The notes beneath the pieces are model-generated. The model did no database searches. It had not been told where the DNA came from and saw only the letters and a program-made list of their open reading frames with translations. Positions 1 to 12,000 of a stretch of 64,000 nucleotides of DNA are shown here, piece by piece. The stretch is from positions 124,001 through 188,000 of the forward strand of contig BDSL01000018.1 in NCBI GenBank assembly GCA_003116995.1. The letters run 5' to 3'. Within the stretch, counting starts at the first letter, position 1. Every line of letters starts with the position of its first letter. A program made the position numbers and the translations under genes. The stretch comes from Yamagishiella unicocca. Lineage: Eukaryota > Chlorophyta > Chlorophyceae > Chlamydomonadales > Volvocaceae.

Positions 1-1428
1 GCTCTGTCTCGTTCGCAGAAGAGCTGTGGTCCATGATGCTGTGGTCCGTATTGGCGCCTCCACCATCTCCATACGGACGGATAGCTGGTTGCGGGCGCAG
101 GACTGTACTGGTCTCATGTGGCGCAAATCGCCAGAGTGCCTAGCGACTCAACAAAGGGGATAGTGACAGCTGGATGGCCATTGTCGATATTGCACCCTAC
201 CCACCCATACAACGGCTTCGGTTTTGGCAAGACTGGCCACGTCAATCTTGCCATAAGCCGCACCGGGCCTGCGCTTTCCCAGAAGCCGCACCGGGCCTGC
301 GCTCTCCACCCCAGGTTAGAATGTTTGCATCACACATCGCAACAATCAGCCACTGCAACACGCGCAAGGCCAGGAGCACTTACGAGTTACAACACGCCAC
401 GTATGCCCGCAGAGGTACAGTTCTATGCCCACCTGAAACCCCAGACATTGGCCATTTGGCCCAACCCTGGCCTCGAGGAAGGCCGACTTGGGTCAGCCAG
501 ATCGAAAAGCTACACATGATTGCAGATCAGCTTAGGCAAGGGAGGGTTGGATGGGCTTACCGCGCGCCAAGGCGGTACACGACAGCACCCCGACACGTCA
601 CGCATGATGAGCTGCACAGAGAAGTGCTACGGTCGGCCCCACCCCACGCCAGCCCAAATACGAGCCAACGGTCCGTATGGTAAGCAACCAAAACCACTTA
701 GTCAAATTGGAGTATAAACAGCATGTACATGGTATGCTTGCCGAGCCCGCATACTCATTGAGGAAGCCAAGGGGGGCCATGGGCCAGCTACGGCCTCGCC
801 CGCCATGCTCCCCAAGGTGTCTGATCGCGCACTTCGCACCCGTGTGCGGCCCCGCTGCCAACCGCCGCCCTCGCGGCCCATCGATCGAGCGCAACGGCAC
901 AGCACGTCCATTGCGGTCGGCGGAGGACGCAGGGCCCTGGGCCTCATGTGGCCCAGCCCCTCGGCCCTGATGCGACGCATACGGATCGAGGCGCGTGACG
1001 GGGTCTCGCCCCCCCCGCCTCTGGCCGGCCTATCTCGGTTACATGGTGCTGCGGCATTTGGGCGCCTCCGCAGCAAACGAAGTCATCATCCCGGCACGCT
1101 TTCCGTGGTTGATTTAAAAAACCGGCCGCATAGCATGCAGTGGCCGGCGGCTGTGGCGGCAAGTGCGTCCGACCGCCCGCCCTCAAGCTGCCGGCAATGC
1201 GCCGCACACGAAAAGCCGGCGCGGGGCGGTACGCCGGCGTGGAGGCTCCCAGGTCCTGCCCCCTGCGAGAAGGCTGGGGGTACGCTTGTTGACGTTGCCG
1301 CCGCCGACGCGATTATTGGGTCGCCATGGCGACTGCAGCGGCGGTTGCTGCGGTTGCTGGCACGCGCCCCGGGTCCAAGTTGACGAGTACCTGCGGCACC
1401 AGCCACCAACAACAACACCACAGTCAGG
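1..1428. other. no convincing gene
   Basis: GC-rich sequence with several overlapping open frames on both strands, none with a recognisable domain or coherent splice structure. It lies downstream of the minus-strand gene ending at 1429 and probably includes its 3' UTR. A TGTAA motif on the minus strand (positions 1043 to 1039), the usual algal polyadenylation signal, sits about 390 bases past that stop, but a five-base motif at that distance is weak evidence. Confidence 0.4.
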
Positions 1429-3718
1429 TTAAGACGCCGTCCCCTGATTCGCGCAGCCAGCGGCGGGGCCTACGGACGGGGTGGGGTCAATACGGTGGTA
1501 CTGCTTCACAGAAACAACTTTATGCCGCTCAGCAAAGCCTCGGACTCGGACTGCGTCAGACACTCCGTCATGGCTTTGCTGCGTGGCCTCCCTCCCTGGA
1601 TGGCCCCGCCTTTGTTGTGAAAAAGAGCATCCCGCTGTTCCCACTGGCGCTCCTGCGCCACGGATATCCTTAGCGCTGCTGGATGCCCGTGGCGCTCTCG
1701 TTCGCGCTCCCAGGCCGCCCCGCCTGGGGCCCGCACGGTCCGCCGGGGGCGTGCCACTCGCCTGTGATACGAAACCCTGGAAGTCCGGGTGCTCCAGCTG
1801 AGCAGCCAGGGCCTGGCACATGAGTGCAAATCGCCCGGCCGGCGCAGCCAGATGAGGAGGGGAAGGAGCGGGGGGTCGCGGAGAGGGCGAAACCGCCGTC
1901 ATTAGGGCGGGGAGTAGCTGAGGTGAATTCGCGCAGGTCTGCATACATGTATCCCCGCAGGCCCGTGCCAGGTGTCGAGCCCGCACTCCGCAACTGCCAG
2001 CACGGTCCAGCCCGCGCCATCAAGAGGGTAACCATCAAGAGGGTGCCGCCCAACCCGCGCCATCAAGAGGGTGCCGCCCAACCCGCGCCATCAAGAGGGC
2101 GCCGCCCAACCCGCGCCATCAAGAGGGGAACCATCAAGAGGGTGCCGCCCAACCCGCGCCATCAAGAGGGCGCCGCCCAACCCGCGCCATCAAGAGGGCG
2201 CCGCCCAACCCGCGCCATCAAGAGGGTGCCGCCCAACCCGCGCCATCAAGAGGGTGCCGCCCAACCCGCGCCATCAAGAGGGCGACGCGCCGCCAAACCT
2301 AGCAGCGTGACGGGTGCTGCCCCGCCCCTTCGCACCCGCCGCGCATTGCATGTTCGCTTTCCCCCTCCTGCTGAGCACGCACGGCCGGTAGGATAGGACA
2401 CTTCCGCACCCGCTCCCTGTCCTGGGCGCCGTCTATCTTGGCCAGCACGGCCTGTAGCTGGGGGTCCGCCAGCATGCCCCTCAGCTCCCCGCTGTCCGCT
2501 GCGGCCGCAGGTGCGGAGGAAGTTACAAGGGGTGCAGAGGGGTAAAAGATAATCCGCACGCTACCGTAAGTCCAGGGAAGGGGCCCCCGTACCCGTCACG
2601 GTTCCCCTGTAACGTGGTATGGTAACCATACACCGAACCCGGAGTGTAGGCCCCAAGTGGGTTGGGGGCAAGAGCGGCAACAGGGATTGGGGCAAGCGCG
2701 GCAACAGGGATTGGGGCAAGAGCGGCAACAGGGATTGGGGCAAGAGCGGCAACAGGGGTTGGGGCAACAGCGGCAACAGGGATTGGGGCAAGAGCGGCAA
2801 CAGGGATTGGGGCAAGAGCGGCAACAGGGGTTGGGACAAGAGCGGCAACAGGGATTGGGGCAACAGCGACAGCGGCGTGAGACAACAATAGCGGTACAGC
2901 GTACCGGTATGCCAACTACCCAAATTCTCTGCCGCACATCTGACCATGCAAGCCCTCACGGGTGGCGCACCCTCACTTCCCCCAAAAGCGAATGAACACT
3001 GACCGAGCCAAGCCCATCAGCGCAGCCCTGCCAGCCGCTGGACGTACCGAGGGCCTGGTACTGCGCCCGGCGCAGCTGGTGTTGGCTGTCGTCCTCCGAT
3101 GCGCCGGCAGCCTCCGTGCCGCCGGCGGCAGCAGCCGATGCGCCCTGGGGCCCCCACGTGTCCGCCCCCGCCCGGCCGCCACCGCCACCCGTTGCCGCAG
3201 CCCCTGCAACCGGAACAGGCACACACGCCACAGGCCTTAGATGCCAGGCCATTTCTCATACAATGTCAGGCCTGCGGGACTGGTTTTGCACGAGATTGGA
3301 TGCGGCAGTTGCCATGTGGGATACGGGGGAGAGGGGATGGCTCAGTCCCGACCATTACGATGGTACAGCGGCGGCAGTTGTGTTTGGGGGGATGCGCCTA
3401 ACTCCGTCGGCACCGCAATCTTGGCGCACCTGCGTCGTCCGACCGATACACCCGTACTTGGAGCTGCTGTATAAGTCCGGTGCCTGCCTCCCGTTTTATT
3501 GCGCGGACAATAACTTTGGGGTGCGGGAACCGGGCCGCCAGGTGGGGATCCGAAAACGGCGCCAGCTGTACTCCAGCTTCTGTGCAGAATGACGGCACCA
3601 CTTCTTCCCCTTGGCGTGCCAACGTTAAGCGCTGGCCTACTCGCAGTGCCGCCAGTACAGCAGGCTCCACACCACTCAAAGTCACAGTGTCAATGTTAAC
3701 ATCAGCTTTATCTGACAT
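1429..3718 (-). CDS. two-part protein: HIRAN-like N-terminus and ZNHIT3-like C-terminal helical module
   Basis: Four exons join in frame: 3718-3430, 3203-3048, 2498-2410 and 1812-1429, giving about 305 residues. The start ATG at 3718 has an A-rich context. Residues 1-96 form a compact beta-rich segment (motifs AALRVGQRLTLAR and AARFPHPKVIVRAI) that loosely resembles a HIRAN domain. After an Ala/Gly linker, residues about 140-200 (QYQALADSGELRGML, LQAVLAKIDGAQDRE, LEHPDFQGFVSQ) resemble the C-terminal helices of HIT zinc-finger proteins such as ZNHIT3, a snoRNP-assembly factor. No Cys-rich HIT finger was found upstream, so either it is absent or an exon was missed. The last exon encodes about 100 further residues of unstructured tail and its end is uncertain. 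The two largest introns carry minisatellites. The C-terminal resemblance is fairly good; the HIRAN suggestion is weak. Confidence 0.5.
2011..2285. repeat. 28-bp minisatellite in intron
   Basis: About nine tandem units of roughly 28 bp built around CCATCAAGAGGG and GCCGCCCAACCCGC, with two shortened units. The period is not a multiple of three, and the array lies in the third intron of the minus-strand gene 1429-3718, so it is treated as non-coding. Confidence 0.85.
2661..2873. repeat. 24-bp minisatellite in intron
   Basis: Eight to nine tandem units of 24 bp (core CAACAGGGATTGGGGCAAGA). Because the period is divisible by three, several frames stay open and give artificial repeat proteins. 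It lies inside the second intron (3047-2499) of the minus-strand gene. Confidence 0.85.
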
Positions 3719-4491
3719 TTTTCAGATATTAATTCAGCGAAGAATGCGCTAGTCGGTTGCTTCAGTCTCGGAGAGCGAAAGACCTTCTGAGCGCTTGCAA
3801 CGTGTAGCTAAAGATCTAAAAATATGCCATATGTTACTCATTTGTGTAACAACGCATAGTGCGAGGATGCTTAGGGAAACAACCAGAACAGTCATTGCCG
3901 CTCCGAAATTCGCACGGCAACAATCTGGAATATGCATCCAGCAGCATCCGTTGGTTACTATCAGCTGGAAGACACCCACTAAAGCCGCACTGGATAACTG
4001 TGAGTCAAAGGGGCATCTAAAGCACGATCCCACCCTTCGGACAGAAGTCACGCACGCGGCCAGGCGCCTGTCCTAAGTAGCCCCGTGTAAACCCCAAAGT
4101 ATATAAACACAACGACGCGAACTTGATCCGCTGACTGCGTTTTGGAGCCATCAAACTCAAGGTGCCGGTACAGCGGGACATGATGGCGAACCAATCGTTG
4201 CACGTTCAAAGCGTCCCGGTGCATCGCAACAGGATTCATGGCCTTCCTGTCAGAGCTAACGAGTCGTTTGACTGCTCTGCACATGGCCCAGTCCCCCACA
4301 CCCTACTCGTCAGCGGCACCCACCGCACACTCCCATACGGTCACCCGCCATCTCCGTTTGAACCCTTACCATCACAACGGCCACTTCTGAACGCCTCCGT
4401 CCTCCTGGATAAGTTCAAAGCCCAGACCAAGCCTAACGCAGTCACGTGCTTTGTCTTCCCCCGTATCAGGTGCCCAACTGCAACAGCAGCC
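3719..4491. promoter_or_regulatory. divergent intergenic region, probable bidirectional promoter
   Basis: This 773-base region separates the starts of the minus-strand gene (ATG at 3718) and the rhodanese-like gene (ATG at 4492), which diverge. It has lower GC than the flanking coding sequence. No TATA box or known element can be assigned with confidence; the role is inferred from position only. Confidence 0.4.
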
Positions 4492-6831
4492 ATGAACGTT
4501 GGCATGAAGAGCGCGACGGCGTCGGCCCCGGCTGCGCCCCGCCGTGCCGCTGCAGCCCCAACTCTGCGCCACGGCCGCCGTCATGCCGTTCTCGGTAGCG
4601 CCCGGCCGCAGCGCGTGCTGCGCGTGCAGGCGCAGGTGCAGCCGCCACCGCAGCAGGTCGCCGAGGGCCAGGACGAGCAGCGCTGGGACGCGCAGGTCAT
4701 GGAGGGCAAGGTGCGGTGGTTCTGTTACCCTGCTGCTCGGCGACCCTCTTACCCCGCCACTTGGGAACTCTCTTACCCGCGGTCCCGCCCCGCCCCGCCG
4801 GGCTCCGGCCCGGTATCGTCGCGCTCGTTAGGTACGCAACCTGGCCGGTGCGGACATCCGGCAATACATGGCTGACGGCTGGGTGCTTCTGGACGTGCGG
4901 CCAAACAGCGAGGCCAACAAGGCGCGCATCGAGCAAGCTGTGGAGGTGCGGCGGCTGGGTTAGTTGGGGTTGGATGGGAGTTGGGAGCAGCAGTTGCGTC
5001 CGGGTGATGCGGTCGGTTCCTCAACACGGTTGCTTGCACTGGAAGGCGTCAGGAGAGGCCGGTCCCCGAATGACGGTCCGCGGTTGTCGTTACAGCGGCA
5101 GGAAGATACAGACGGACGGCAGGCTTGGCTGGGACTGATGCAAGTCAGCGAGCTGACAGGCGATGGTCCGGCCGGCTGCAAAAGCTCTGTGCAAGGACGG
5201 GAGTTAGCCTGTGTGGCGATGTGGGTCGGAGATGTGGGTCGGAGATGTGGGTCGGAGATGTGGGTCGGAGATGTGGGTCGGTCGGAGATGTGGGTCGGAA
5301 ACGTGGGGTTACGATCCGCTGATGCGGTCGGCATTGGCACCCGCAGGGCACCGCATCCGCACACCCCACAACCCCTCGCGTGGCGTGTTGCCCCCCTGGG
5401 CACCCCCGGCGCCCCTCCTGACTCCCTCCCGACGCCTGCCTGCCACCTCGGTGTCATGCCCCAGGTTCCCATGTTCGTCGAGGACGAGTCTGTCAGCCTG
5501 CCTTCCCTCATAAAGCGCATGTCGGCGTTCGGCATGGGCGGCTGGTGGCTGGGCGGTACGCACATGGAGCCCAACCAAAAGTTCATGGAGGAGGTGCAGG
5601 TGAGGGTGCGGGTGCGCGGCAGGGGCAGCTGACAGAGTGCAGGTGGGGGTGCAGCGGCGGGCGCAGGTGGAAGACACGAGTGGATCCACTCGCGGGCAGG
5701 GTAGGGACCGCTGGCTTGGGGCTTGTGCGGGATATACGGCATGCGACAACAGACGGGGCATACATGGGTTAAGTGTGTTGGGCTGGTGGATGGGCGAGCG
5801 GCCAGCGGCGTTAGGTCGCGGGTCGGTATTCAGTACCCCACCCGTTGGGTCGAGCTCAAATGCGTGAATGCGTGATAAGCATTTCGCGTGTTGCTCACCT
5901 GTCGTTTGTCTGGACGGCTGTGGAGTCGTGACGCTCTGATCCTCAGCACAAGCACCGTGATAAGCATTCCGGCCATGCTTGCCGTGCATGGCTTTGCGCT
6001 GGGATGTAGGCTGCTGCCACGCTTGGGTGGACTGCGTTGCGCTGCTCGCCGACGCACCCTTTCGCCCTCTATGTGCGCCCTGCAGGCCAAGATACCCAAG
6101 AATGCCCGGCTCGTGGTGGGCTGCCAAAAAGGGCTGCGGTCACTGGCCGCATGCGAGCAGCTGAGCCTGGCAGGATACGAAACGCTGGCGTGGGTCAACG
6201 GCGGCTTCGACAGCTGCAAAAAGGGTAAATAGGATTGGATCGGGGGAAGGATTAGGGTGGCTTGCGGGTAACGAACTGCAGATGGGGGGAGGAGTTGGAG
6301 GGTGGAGCTCGGGCGAAGATCCTTGCTTAGGCCAGTGTAGTTAATAGGTTACAACCCGCCTAGGTGCGGGTTTCCTCACGAGGTCCAGGACAAGCTGGGT
6401 TTTAGCTTCGGAAACCTTCGAAAGGAAAGCCCCAAATGGTAATTCATACGTATTGTATGGTTCAGGCTGCAAAGCGATCCACGGGCTGCCCAACGGAGGG
6501 GGGCCGCTACCAAGCGCGGGTTGTCTGCTTTTTCTCCATATCTGACCGGCCGGGGCAACGTGGACGGAGAACATGTATTCAACGCCCCCTGTGCCTTGCC
6601 CCTGCCGCTCTGCCCAAAGGCGAAGTGCCAACAGTGGGCGACGTGGACATCCGGTACGCGGGCATTGGCGGCCTTAGCGAGGCGATTGGGTGGACCGAGG
6701 TGCAGCAGGAGCAAAACAAGGGTCTGGGCAGTGTCAGCGGCGCTCTGACGCTAGTGGGCGTCATCCTTGCGGCCGACTTGTTGTTGTTCGCTGCAGAGTA
6801 CATCCAGGCCTACCTGAAGGGTAATCTTTGA
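4492..6831 (+). CDS. chloroplast rhodanese-like domain protein (STR10-like)
   Basis: Five exons, 4492-4710, 4832-4945, 5465-5599, 6086-6224 and 6620-6831, join in frame to 272 residues. Residues 1 to about 50 are Ala/Arg-rich and end in VLRVQAQ, typical of a plastid transit peptide. The rhodanese fold follows: VLLDVRPNSEANKAR, then VPMFVEDESVSLPSLIKRM, then the active-site loop VVGCQKGLRSLAA, where Cys is the expected sulfur acceptor, then WVNGGFD. This order and spacing match plant STR10-type proteins such as At3g08920. Near the C-terminus a hydrophobic stretch (ALTLVGVILAADLLLFAAEY) suggests one thylakoid or envelope membrane anchor. The physiological role of this family is not established; sulfurtransferase activity is inferred from the intact Cys loop. 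The first ATG after the upstream stops, with context GCAGCCATGA, was taken as the start. Confidence 0.85.
5218..5305. repeat. 13-bp tandem repeat in intron
   Basis: About six copies of GATGTGGGTCGGA in tandem, the last ones interrupted, within intron 2 of the rhodanese-like gene. Confidence 0.85.
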
Positions 6832-9014
6832 GCAACCAACCATGCACACTGGGATATGTATGTTATCGTAAGAAGGTAGGAAGGCGTGTTGACGTGCACA
6901 GGCTGGCCCAATTCGTGCGTGCAGAACGATTCCTGAGAAAAGGGATTGTCGGTGCTAGATGGTGAAACGTCGGTAGCACGCGTTGGAAGAAGTGGCTGCT
7001 GGGTAACTTGGTCGGGGCGGGGCGTGGTGCGGGCCCTGTGCCTTAAGTTCGTATGGGTTGCTGGCTGCACCCTGCTGAGATCTTCCAGCAGGAAACGTGG
7101 ATCGTAGTTACTGCATGTTGGGTTTTAAGGGGCTGCCAGATTGCACGTTAAATGTTTCCTTTTTGAAGTTGTTTATCGAGGTGATTCATCTGCGATAGAC
7201 GTGGAAAAACTGCCAGGCACTCAGGCCCCAGCTGGCTGTCACCCCACCGAGACTCCTACTGCTTCAAACACCTCTGCTGTGTTTGGTTCGGATCCATTTT
7301 CCTGGTCACCGCATTCACCCGTACTAGGGCTTGGTGGCGATGTTCACTGCGCCGCTTTTTACCCTGTCTTCAACTACCGTCTGGCAAGCCCACTGCCAGC
7401 TAGGTTTCGTCTGTATGCCGCAACCTCACAACGGGGGCCTATCAATTTACCCTGCATGCATTACCCAAAATCACGTCCAGCGTCATGGTTACTAGGGGAC
7501 AAGGTTGCGTCAAACGGAAACGGCGTGCGTACATGCACACACGGCGTATCAGTGGTACATTCGCACACAAGTGTATTCCATCGCCGCATGCCTGCTCGCG
7601 TCCTTGTCGACATGGTTATTACCGCCATTGCGGCCGTCATGACAACCAGCTGCAGCAACCGAGGCAACAACAGACGGGCAAATAACAAAGCGAACACACC
7701 GTTGCCAACGAAATGACGCGTACCCCCACCCAACCACACGCCGCAGCGAGGGGCCAGTTGAAAGTTTCCGCAGCAGGATGCAGGCGATGCCCCGGGCAGA
7801 CAGGGAGTATGCATGTAACAACCTGTGCTGGGTATCATTGCCCAAGTAAGGAATCTCTGTCCACAAGACCACGGTGCTTGTGCCGAATTGCGCAGATCCA
7901 TTTTGATAAATCGTCCAAAACCTTCAGGACGTCTCCTACCGACCTACTCTACGTTGTTTATTACTCATACACATATCCCCGCACAGCAGCACACTAACTG
8001 CTACTGCTTGCCTTGCCGTCTGTCGTGAATAAGAGTTGCAAGCGGATGGATAGGCGGCGCTTGTCCGGAGCGTGGAACACAGCCCTCTTGGCAGCTGCGT
8101 CAAGAGCTTTGCCCCACAGCCATCATTGTTACCAATATTTGGATAACGTTTTTCAAGGTTGTACCCCATGGCTGTGGCGTGCCGTCTTTGCGGAAGCGAC
8201 CAGAACGCGAGGAGTACAGGGCCACCACCGGAATCGTATAATAGTCACATGAACATACACCTACTCGGAGGAACATGACAAGGAAGTTCATGCAACATTG
8301 CAATGATGCAACGTTTGGACTTCTTGTAAAGCTCACGCGAGCCCGATTGTAATCTGGAAATTCTGAAGTGCGTCTGGCCTCCACTCTCGTGGCATTCGCA
8401 TCTTACACGGTAAGGCAAGCGACGCAGAGATAATCGTGATGAGAAAAAGGAGAAACATGGAAGTTCAGGTTAAGGCTGCCGACCGAAGGCTGTACAAAGG
8501 AGGTGTGCAAGCTTTGGTGCGTTGAGGCGAGCCATGACCTCCAACATATCATGGCCTGCAATATGAACTGGGTCCATGAACTAAGGCACCACAAGCTCTA
8601 CATTGGAGCAGGAGTTGTTACTCGTCTTGTACTGTTCCCGAGTCACAGGCTTCGAAGCCGACGGACTCCTCCGCTAACTGGCCTGTTGACTTCTATATCC
8701 TAGCAACCTAAACCAAACCTCATCGAATCGATATCTTGAATTGTATTGCGTTATCAAATCGATGTGATGCCACCGGGGGTTATACGTGCACCATGTGACA
8801 ACAAGTTGTACGGATCCAGCAGAGTACCGGTCTAATCGCCTTGTATTTAGCTTTTACAAAGGACACATATATTTTAAAGAACAGGGAATTTGTCACACAA
8901 TGTTGGGCGCTTGTAGACGCTTTGCCTCCGAGCGACCATAGGACTCGAGGCACAGGCGATGAATTCGTGACAGCCGTTAGCGGGCCCTGCGGGGACGTCT
9001 CACAGCTGCACCAC
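6832..9014. other. intergenic region
   Basis: About 2.2 kb between two plus-strand genes, with lower GC than the coding regions. It should hold the 3' UTR of the rhodanese-like gene (a TGTAA occurs at 7814-7818) and the promoter and 5' UTR of the SPA1-like gene. Open frames here have no family resemblance and no splice logic. No RNA gene or mobile element was recognised. Confidence 0.5.
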
Positions 9015-12000
9015 ATGGCGGCATCAATGGCACCTTCAGGGGACGCAGTTGGGGTGCAGGGAGCTGGTCCGCTTTTGAGCGCGCTGAATCCGAGCGATAT
9101 TCACGTCTTGCTTGTGGACGACGAGCGCCTTACACGCCTTGTTGTTGGAAACCTATTGCGTACTTGCAAATATAAAGGTGCGAACGGACACAAACTTGCA
9201 CGTCCTCCGTGGCCACACACGCAAAATGACATAGTGTATATCCCTCTCCCACAGTCACTATCGCGGAGAGCGGCACACAGGCGCTGGACGTCCTCTCTAA
9301 AGCGGGACCAGGGGCTTTCCAGCTTATCCTGACGGTACGCTTACACGTTGGACCACTTCTCTAACGCTCGGAATCGCGACACGCGATGAAACATCATTTT
9401 CTCCCATATGCTGCGCCGTAGCCGGTTAAAAACTTTACTGAACACGATCATATGGTAATACGCCCATATTGCAGGATGTTATGATGCCCGACGTGGGTGG
9501 CCTGGAGCTGCTTCGCTTCGTTCGAGGTCACCAGCACCTGTACAACGTGCCCGTCATCAGTGAGTTGTCCCCTTTTAGCGTCCCGCTTGCAAAAGCTCTA
9601 CCGCGAGCTTGACAAGGACTGTAGTAAGGGGATTACGACCACGCGGGAAAACCCTCTCCTTCCTGGGAAGCACGGGGTGCGTGTCAGGGGCGCAGTGCTT
9701 CAGCCACCACTCGTTGTATCGCCTAATTACGCTCGCCCTCAGGTTCGTCCTGCAAAGCTCTGAATCTCTGTCCTGCCCAACCGCGCGGTCCTGTGCGTAC
9801 TTCCTCCCTACCCCGCATTCGTCGCACTGAAAGCATGTACCTACCAGCCCCCTCAAACATCTCCCATACAACCCATACACCGCATACACATTTCAGCGCA
9901 GATGCCCTCGCTGATTAGCTCCACGCGTTTGAGCGGGCCACCACCGTCCTAACCCCACCCCTGTTTGCCTCCCGGCGGCCGACCCCGCTTTTCCTCGCGT
10001 GCCATGACGGTCTCTCTGTGCCTGCCTGCCTACACTCACGCTGCGACCGCCGCCTGCGCGCTCCCCTGCGCACCCCGCTCCACCTCCCGCCCGCTTCTCC
10101 CTGCAACCCGCCCTCTTCAGTGATGTCGGCCAGCGAGGCGCAGGAGACCATGTGCGCGGCGCTGCTGGGGAGTGCCGACGAGTACCTGGTGGGTGGGCGG
10201 GTGGAGGGGAGAGTGGAGGGGAGGGTGGAGGGGAGGGTGGGGGGAGGGTGGAGGGGTGGGGTGGGTGGGGAGGGGGGGTGGGCGGGCGGGTGGGCGGGTG
10301 GAGGGTGGAGGGGAGGGCGGAGGGATGGGTGGTTGGGCGCTCTCTGCAAAGGTAGGCTGGAAGGGTTTGCTGGGCGCCAGCGGCAGGGCGCAACTAAGAT
10401 TGTGGTAAGGCGCAACTAAGATTGCGCTGAATGGGGTATGGCGGCGGCGACGACATCACGGAAGCCCCGCCCATGTGACTCGCCGCATAGGGCCTCATCG
10501 GCGGCTCGCCCCTCTCCGTCACATAGCTTTGGACCGTGGACCGTAGCTACTGGCTCCCAGCCCGCCCACCCTCACTGTCGCCGTGCGCCACAGCCTGCAG
10601 CTACACCACCCTCTTCCCATCTTTCCGGGCCGCCGTGCCCCTGTGCTCTGCGCGCATGTTTGGTGTGGCAGCGGTGTCCCGCTGCCGCCCATGCGGTCCC
10701 AGCCCGTGTTGCCTGGTGTTGTGTTGTGTTGTGTTTGCTCACCCCCCGACCCCCGACCCGCTGTTGCGGCGCAGGTCAAGCCAGTCACCCGCAAGGAGGT
10801 GCAGAACATCTGGATGCACGTCATGAAGCGCTACCACGCAGCCACTGCGCATCCCGCGGCGGCGCCGGAGGTACGCAGTCGCGCCAGCGATAAGTGGATA
10901 AGGATAAGTGGTGTGGTAGGGGATAAGTTGGGTGGTAGGGGATAAGTGGTGTGATAGGGGATAAGTGGTGTGGTAGGGGATAAGTGGTGTGATAGGGATA
11001 GTGGTGGTAGGGGATAAGTTGGGTGGTAGGGGATAAGTGGTGTGATAGGGGATAAGTGGTGTGGTAGGGGATAAGTGGTGTGATAGGGGATAAGTGGTGT
11101 GGTAGGGGATAAGTTGGGTGGTAGGGGATAAGTGGTGTGGTAGGCCGGCAGCGGCGAGGTGGGCGTACGGCCTCAGCAGGGCCCCCCGTGGAGCTCCGCA
11201 CGGCATCCCTGCGTCACGCATCTCTCCATGGCGATCCGAGCTGCCAACATCGCTTGGACCACCGTCTGGTTGCTCATCGGCCCATCGCTTCCGGACTGAT
11301 GCTGCGTCTGTGCTGCTGTTGGTGATGGGACGGGGCGTGATATCCCGGCTTCAAGATTGCCTGCCTTCCCACACGCGTTCCCTCCATCCCGCCCCCCCCC
11401 CCCTCGCGCCCCAGGTGCCCCAGGAAGCGCCGGCGCCGGCCGTGGTGCCGTACGGTATTGGCGCCAATGCCAAGGGCGCGTACGTTACCGCCGGTGGTGG
11501 CGGCGTTGGGATTACTCGTGGGACGCTGCTCAGCTTGAGCCTGGGGCTGGGGTCGGGCCTGGGGCTGGGGCTCCCGCCGCAGGTCGCGAGGGACATGCTG
11601 CGAGCGGCCACTCTGGCGGCAAGCACCACGGCTGCAGTGGAGGCCGGCAGAGGACCCCTGGCGTTGCCGCCGGTGCTGCCGGAGGACCCCCAGGTGGGTG
11701 CGGCGGCGGGTTGCGGTGGGACAGAGCGGCGGGCAGGGGACGGGCGTGGATGGAGAGGGAGGCGGCACAGGGGCAGCATGTGGGCTGTACCGTGCGGTGT
11801 GTTGTGGTCTGGGAAGGAGCCCTGCCGTGATAGGTCGCTGCACCTGCGTTGGGAGGGATATGTGTCGGCGCATCTGCTTGGTTCGTGTTGGCTTGGCAAG
11901 TACAGCTCTCCGGCACCCTGGTGACGTGTGGCGGCATGCGCAGGCACGCACCGCAGTGGCAATGGCGCCGCTGACGGGCACGGCAGCGGAGGCGGCAGGT

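Noticed and set aside
2596..2995. Repeat proteins on both strands (Gln/Gly- or Cys/Pro-rich)
   Set aside because: They come from the 24-bp minisatellite, which leaves every frame open; the array lies in an intron of the minus-strand gene.
3017..3259. Cys-rich CGVCACSGCRGCG as a HIT zinc finger
   Set aside because: It is in the wrong frame and overlaps the polypyrimidine tract and 3' splice site of exon 2 of the minus-strand gene.
7141..7716. 191-residue plus-strand frame
   Set aside because: Begins with a non-ATG codon, no domain, no splice partners and intergenic base composition.
10888..11142. CRISPR-like array
   Set aside because: Units are directly tandem with no unique spacers, in a eukaryotic intron.
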